Below are positions 61,278 to 64,000 of a stretch of 64,000 bases of DNA, one piece after another. Below the pieces are notes generated by a model. The model was not told the DNA's origin and ran no database searches. It worked only from the letters and a program-made list of their open reading frames with translations. The stretch covers positions 2,383,780 through 2,447,779 of the forward strand of contig NZ_CP069349.1 in assembly GCF_021497505.1 (NCBI RefSeq), written 5' to 3'. The first letter of the stretch is position 1; every line of letters starts with the position of its first letter. This DNA is from Turicibacter sp. TJ11 (GTDB taxonomy: Bacteria; Bacillota_I; Bacilli_A; MOL361; Turicibacteraceae). A program made the position numbers and the translations under genes.

Positions 61278-62258
61278 ATGGCAGAGTATGATTTAAAGGT
61301 TGCTGTCATTGGTGGAGGAACAGGGTTATCTACAATTTTAAGAGGATTAAAACGATATCCAATTGATATAACGGCCATTGTCACAGTAGCAGATGATGGA
61401 GGAAGTTCGGGAAGTTTACGATCAGATTTTGATGTCCCTCCCCCTGGAGATATTCGAAATGTTTTAGTTGCTTTATCCGAAGTTGAACCACTTGTACAAG
61501 AATTATTTCAGTATCGATTTCAAGGTGAAACAGAGTTAGCAGGTCATCCAACTGGAAATTTATTAATTGCAGCTATGACAAATATTACGGGGGACTTTGC
61601 TTCTGCTATTCAAAAATTAAGTGAGGTTTTAAAAGTTAGAGGACAAGTCTTACCAGTATGTAACACACCGTTGTGCTTGTGTGCAGAGTATGATGATGGT
61701 ACAATCATTCAGGGCGAATCGCTTATTCCTACGATTGAAAAAAAAATTAAGCGTGTTTATTATACAAAACAAGATGCTAAGGCACTTCATGAAGCTGTTG
61801 AGGCTATTATGGAAGCAGATTTAGTTTTACTAGGACCAGGAAGTTTATATACTAGTATTATTCCTAACTTATTATTAAGTGAAATTTCTGAGGCGTTAGT
61901 TAAGACAAAAGCAGAATGTGTTTATTGCTGCAACATAATGACTCAACCAGGAGAAACAACAGGCTATACAGCCTCTGATCATGTAATTGCTCTAGAAGAA
62001 CATGCCGGTCATTCGTTCATTGATAAAATCATTGTTAATGATGAGAAAATTAATCAAGAAACTTATGAACGATACTGTGATCAGCAATCAGATGTTGTTT
62101 TTAATGATGAGAAAAAATTAAAAAGTATGAATATTGAAGTGATTAAAAGTCGTCTAGTTTCTTACAATAACGTAGGCGAGGTTCGTCATAACACGAAAAA
62201 AGTTGCAGCGACAGTTTTTTCATTATTATTAGATATAGAGGAAAAAAGGGAGGGGTGA
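61278..62258 (+). CDS. yvcK: Gluconeogenesis factor YvcK (CofD-like)
   Basis: A 326-residue protein of the CofD/2-phospho-lactate-transferase-like family. Its N-terminus is GGGTGLSTILRGLKRYP, then TVADDGGSSG, PPPGDIRNVLVALS and DLVLLGPGSLYTSIIPNLL. YvcK binds UDP-GlcNAc and supports growth on gluconeogenic carbon and cell-wall synthesis. The ATG follows GGGGGGAT. It overlaps the regulation theme of its neighbours. Confidence 0.96.
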   Translation: MAEYDLKVAVIGGGTGLSTILRGLKRYPIDITAIVTVADDGGSSGSLRSDFDVPPPGDIRNVLVALSEVEPLVQELFQYRFQGETELAGHPTGNLLIAAMTNITGDFASAIQKLSEVLKVRGQVLPVCNTPLCLCAEYDDGTIIQGESLIPTIEKKIKRVYYTKQDAKALHEAVEAIMEADLVLLGPGSLYTSIIPNLLLSEISEALVKTKAECVYCCNIMTQPGETTGYTASDHVIALEEHAGHSFIDKIIVNDEKINQETYERYCDQQSDVVFNDEKKLKSMNIEVIKSRLVSYNNVGEVRHNTKKVAATVFSLLLDIEEKREG

Positions 62259-62262
62259 TAAA

Positions 62263-63222
62263 ATGTCATTCGCTTCTGAAACGAAAAAAGAATTAGTTCA
62301 AATTCAATCAGATGATTGTTGTGCTAAAGCAGAACTATCAGCACTTATTCGAATGAATGGAGTTATTTCTTTATCAAGTAAAGGTTTAGTTCTTGATTTT
62401 GCAACTGAAAATGCCGCGATTGCTCGTCGAACGTTGCAGTTAATTAAGCAGTTATTTGATACTGAGGTTGATTTATTATCGCGAAAAAAAATGCAACTGA
62501 AAAAAAATAACGTCTATATTATTCGTATTAAGAAAAATGCTCGTGATATTGCCACAGAATTAGGAATTATGTCTGAAACTGGCTTTGTTTTAGGGATTGC
62601 TAAGCATTTAATTGAGTATGATTGCTGTAAAAGAGCCTATTTGCGAGGTGCTTTTTTAGCGGGAGGTTCGGTTAATAATCCTGAAACATCATCTTATCAT
62701 TTTGAAATTTTTACACTTGATGAAGAACATGCGGAAGATCTTAAAGATTTGTTAAATGTTTTTGAACTAAATGCCCGTGTCTTACAACGTAAAAAAGGAT
62801 ATATTACTTATATCAAAGAAGCTGAGAAAATTAGTGATTTTTTAAGGGCGATTGAAGCATATAATGCAGTTTTAAATTTCGAGGATGTACGTATTTTTAG
62901 AGATATCCGTAACTCAGAAAATCGTTTAAATAATTGTGAAATTGCTAATGAAACAAAAACAATTGCTGCAGCGCAGCGTCAAATTGATAACATTGAACTA
63001 ATTGATCTTGTTTATGGAATAGATTCGTTACCAGAACGTTTACAATACGTTGCCAGGTTAAGGTTAGAGTTTCCTGAGGAAAATTTAACTTATTTAAGTG
63101 AAATTGCCACGGAACGCGGGATGAAGTTGACTAAGTCAGGCGTCAATCATCGGATGAGAAAGTTGTCCGAAATGGCAGAAGAAATTCGGGAAAATCAGCA
63201 AAAACGTTCATTAGAAAAATAA
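62263..63222 (+). CDS. whiA: WhiA DNA-binding protein
   Basis: A 319-residue protein. An N-terminal degenerate LAGLIDADG-like domain (about 1-205, with CKRAYLRGAFLAGGSVNNPE) is joined to a C-terminal helix-turn-helix (about 230-310, with LTYLSEIATERGMKLTKSGVNHRMRKL). In streptomycetes WhiA controls sporulation; in firmicutes it affects cell division and chromosome segregation. The ATG follows GGGAGGGGTG. No crh gene follows, unlike Bacillus. Confidence 0.96.
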   Translation: MSFASETKKELVQIQSDDCCAKAELSALIRMNGVISLSSKGLVLDFATENAAIARRTLQLIKQLFDTEVDLLSRKKMQLKKNNVYIIRIKKNARDIATELGIMSETGFVLGIAKHLIEYDCCKRAYLRGAFLAGGSVNNPETSSYHFEIFTLDEEHAEDLKDLLNVFELNARVLQRKKGYITYIKEAEKISDFLRAIEAYNAVLNFEDVRIFRDIRNSENRLNNCEIANETKTIAAAQRQIDNIELIDLVYGIDSLPERLQYVARLRLEFPEENLTYLSEIATERGMKLTKSGVNHRMRKLSEMAEEIRENQQKRSLEK

Positions 63223-63274
63223 AACTAAAGCGAGATGATTCTTATTAATCGTTTCAACTTAGAAACAAAAGATT

Positions 63275-63317
63275 AAACCTTATTTGTAACGTCATGTTAT
63301 GAATAAGGTTTTTATTT
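63275..63317 (+). terminator. Intrinsic terminator after whiA
   Basis: AAACCTTATT and GAATAAGGTTT pair with an inner GTAAC/GTTAT helix and are followed by TTTATTTT. Confidence 0.85.
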
Positions 63318-63413
63318 TATGAATGAAAACTTACATAGATTTCTAAAAGTTTGACATACTAAAGTTGATTTTGTTCAAAATAAAAACCGCTTACATTAGG
63401 GATATTCATGTAC

Positions 63414-63442
63414 TTGTCAATTAAAGTTTAGTATACTATAAA
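63414..63442 (+). promoter_or_regulatory. Promoter of gpmI
   Basis: TTGTCA (63414-63419) and TATAAA (63437-63442) are 17 bp apart, 27 bp before the start codon region with its GAAGGAGG ribosome site. Confidence 0.75.
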
Positions 63443-63468
63443 TTAGATAAGATGAAGGAGGTAATAAC

Positions 63469-64000
63469 ATGACTAAAAAACCTGTAGCATTAATTATTTT
63501 AGACGGTTTCGGGTTACGTGATGAAACTGCTGGAAACGCAGTTAAAGCGGCCAAAATGCCAAACTTAGATCGTTTATTTAATAAATACCCTCATAACACA
63601 TTAGAAGCTTCTGGATTAGGTGTTGGATTACCAGAAGGACAAATGGGGAACTCAGAGGTAGGACACTTAAATTTAGGTGCTGGACGTATCGTTTATCAAT
63701 CATTAACTCGTATTAACTTAGCTGTTAAAAATGGTGAGTTAAAAAATGATCCAGTGATTGAAAAAGGATGCAAACACGCATTAGAAAACAATAAAAACAT
63801 TCATGTAATGGGATTATTATCTCCAGGTGGAATTCATTCACACAACGAGCATATGTATGCATTAGTTGAAGCAGCAAAAGCTCAAGGTGCAAAAGAAGTT
63901 TACGTACATGCATTTTTAGATGGACGTGATACTGCACCTAAATCAGCATTAGAGTACATTGAAGCATTAGAGACTAAATTAGCTGAAATCGGAATTGGAA
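63469..64000 (+). CDS. gpmI: 2,3-bisphosphoglycerate-independent phosphoglycerate mutase (3' end outside the window)
   Basis: About 177 codons of GpmI, which interconverts 3- and 2-phosphoglycerate in glycolysis. The metal-binding Asp is in ILDGFG (D12) and the phosphoserine nucleophile in GNSEVGH (S62). GIHSH and the HAFLDGRDT segment are also present. The ATG follows GAAGGAGG. It has its own promoter, separate from whiA. Confidence 0.96.
   Translation, partial: MTKKPVALIILDGFGLRDETAGNAVKAAKMPNLDRLFNKYPHNTLEASGLGVGLPEGQMGNSEVGHLNLGAGRIVYQSLTRINLAVKNGELKNDPVIEKGCKHALENNKNIHVMGLLSPGGIHSHNEHMYALVEAAKAQGAKEVYVHAFLDGRDTAPKSALEYIEALETKLAEIGIG

Overview
The window is a low-GC Gram-positive (Bacillota) chromosome segment. 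The AT-rich sequence, strong AAGGAGG-type ribosome sites, U-tract terminators, CIRCE, FMN and SAM-I riboswitches, and Bacillus-like gene order (ydiF/rex, acpS/ydcC, pcrA-ligA-camS, yvlD-hprK-lgt-ppaX-trxB, yvcI-rapZ-yvcK-whiA) all fit. A gut organism such as Turicibacter or another Erysipelotrichia-like lineage is my guess, not a demonstrated assignment. Almost every gene lies on the plus strand.

Layout. 1-7.6 kb: an ABC-F ATPase running off the left edge, the redox repressor Rex, a pantothenate-to-CoA cluster (ECF S component, CoaBC, type III CoaX) and the CIRCE-controlled groES-groEL operon. 7.6-11.4 kb: acpS, whose terminator hairpin is split by an IS1182-family element that is itself interrupted by an IS1595-family element carrying a small membrane-protein cargo gene. 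11.4-28.9 kb: a DUF378 protein, a YdcC-like lipoprotein, a two-component system, an aminotransferase, a cell-wall amidase, glycolipid synthase UgtP, RecX, a GntR regulator, FMN-riboswitch-controlled RibU, a solitary sugar-binding protein, a DexB-like glucosidase, an M23 peptidase and a CorC-type CBS protein. 28.9-41.2 kb: an ISL3 element, RmuC, SAM-riboswitch MetK, lipid kinase DgkB, a receptor-EAL c-di-GMP phosphodiesterase gene broken by a second IS1182 copy and a nonsense codon, a B3/B4 protein and GlnRS. 41.2-52.2 kb: a GC-rich 46/47-bp repeat array, PcrA, LigA, CamS, a frameshifted sensor kinase and UvrA. 52.2-64 kb: a second ISL3-family element, an RpfB-like wall protein with an unusual leader, then the yvlD-to-whiA block and the start of gpmI.

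Most genes are housekeeping: DNA repair, CoA, SAM and flavin supply, envelope lipids and wall turnover, protein folding and carbon-state signalling (HprK, PpaX, RapZ, YvcK). Accessory change is concentrated in four insertion sequences with exact or near-exact target duplications and two damaged signalling genes. The items most worth following up are the IS1595 cargo unit, the alternating repeat array with an extended -10 promoter at its edge, the leader ORF and operator-like palindrome before the RpfB-like gene, and the histidine kinase split exactly at an A-AAA-AAC heptamer.
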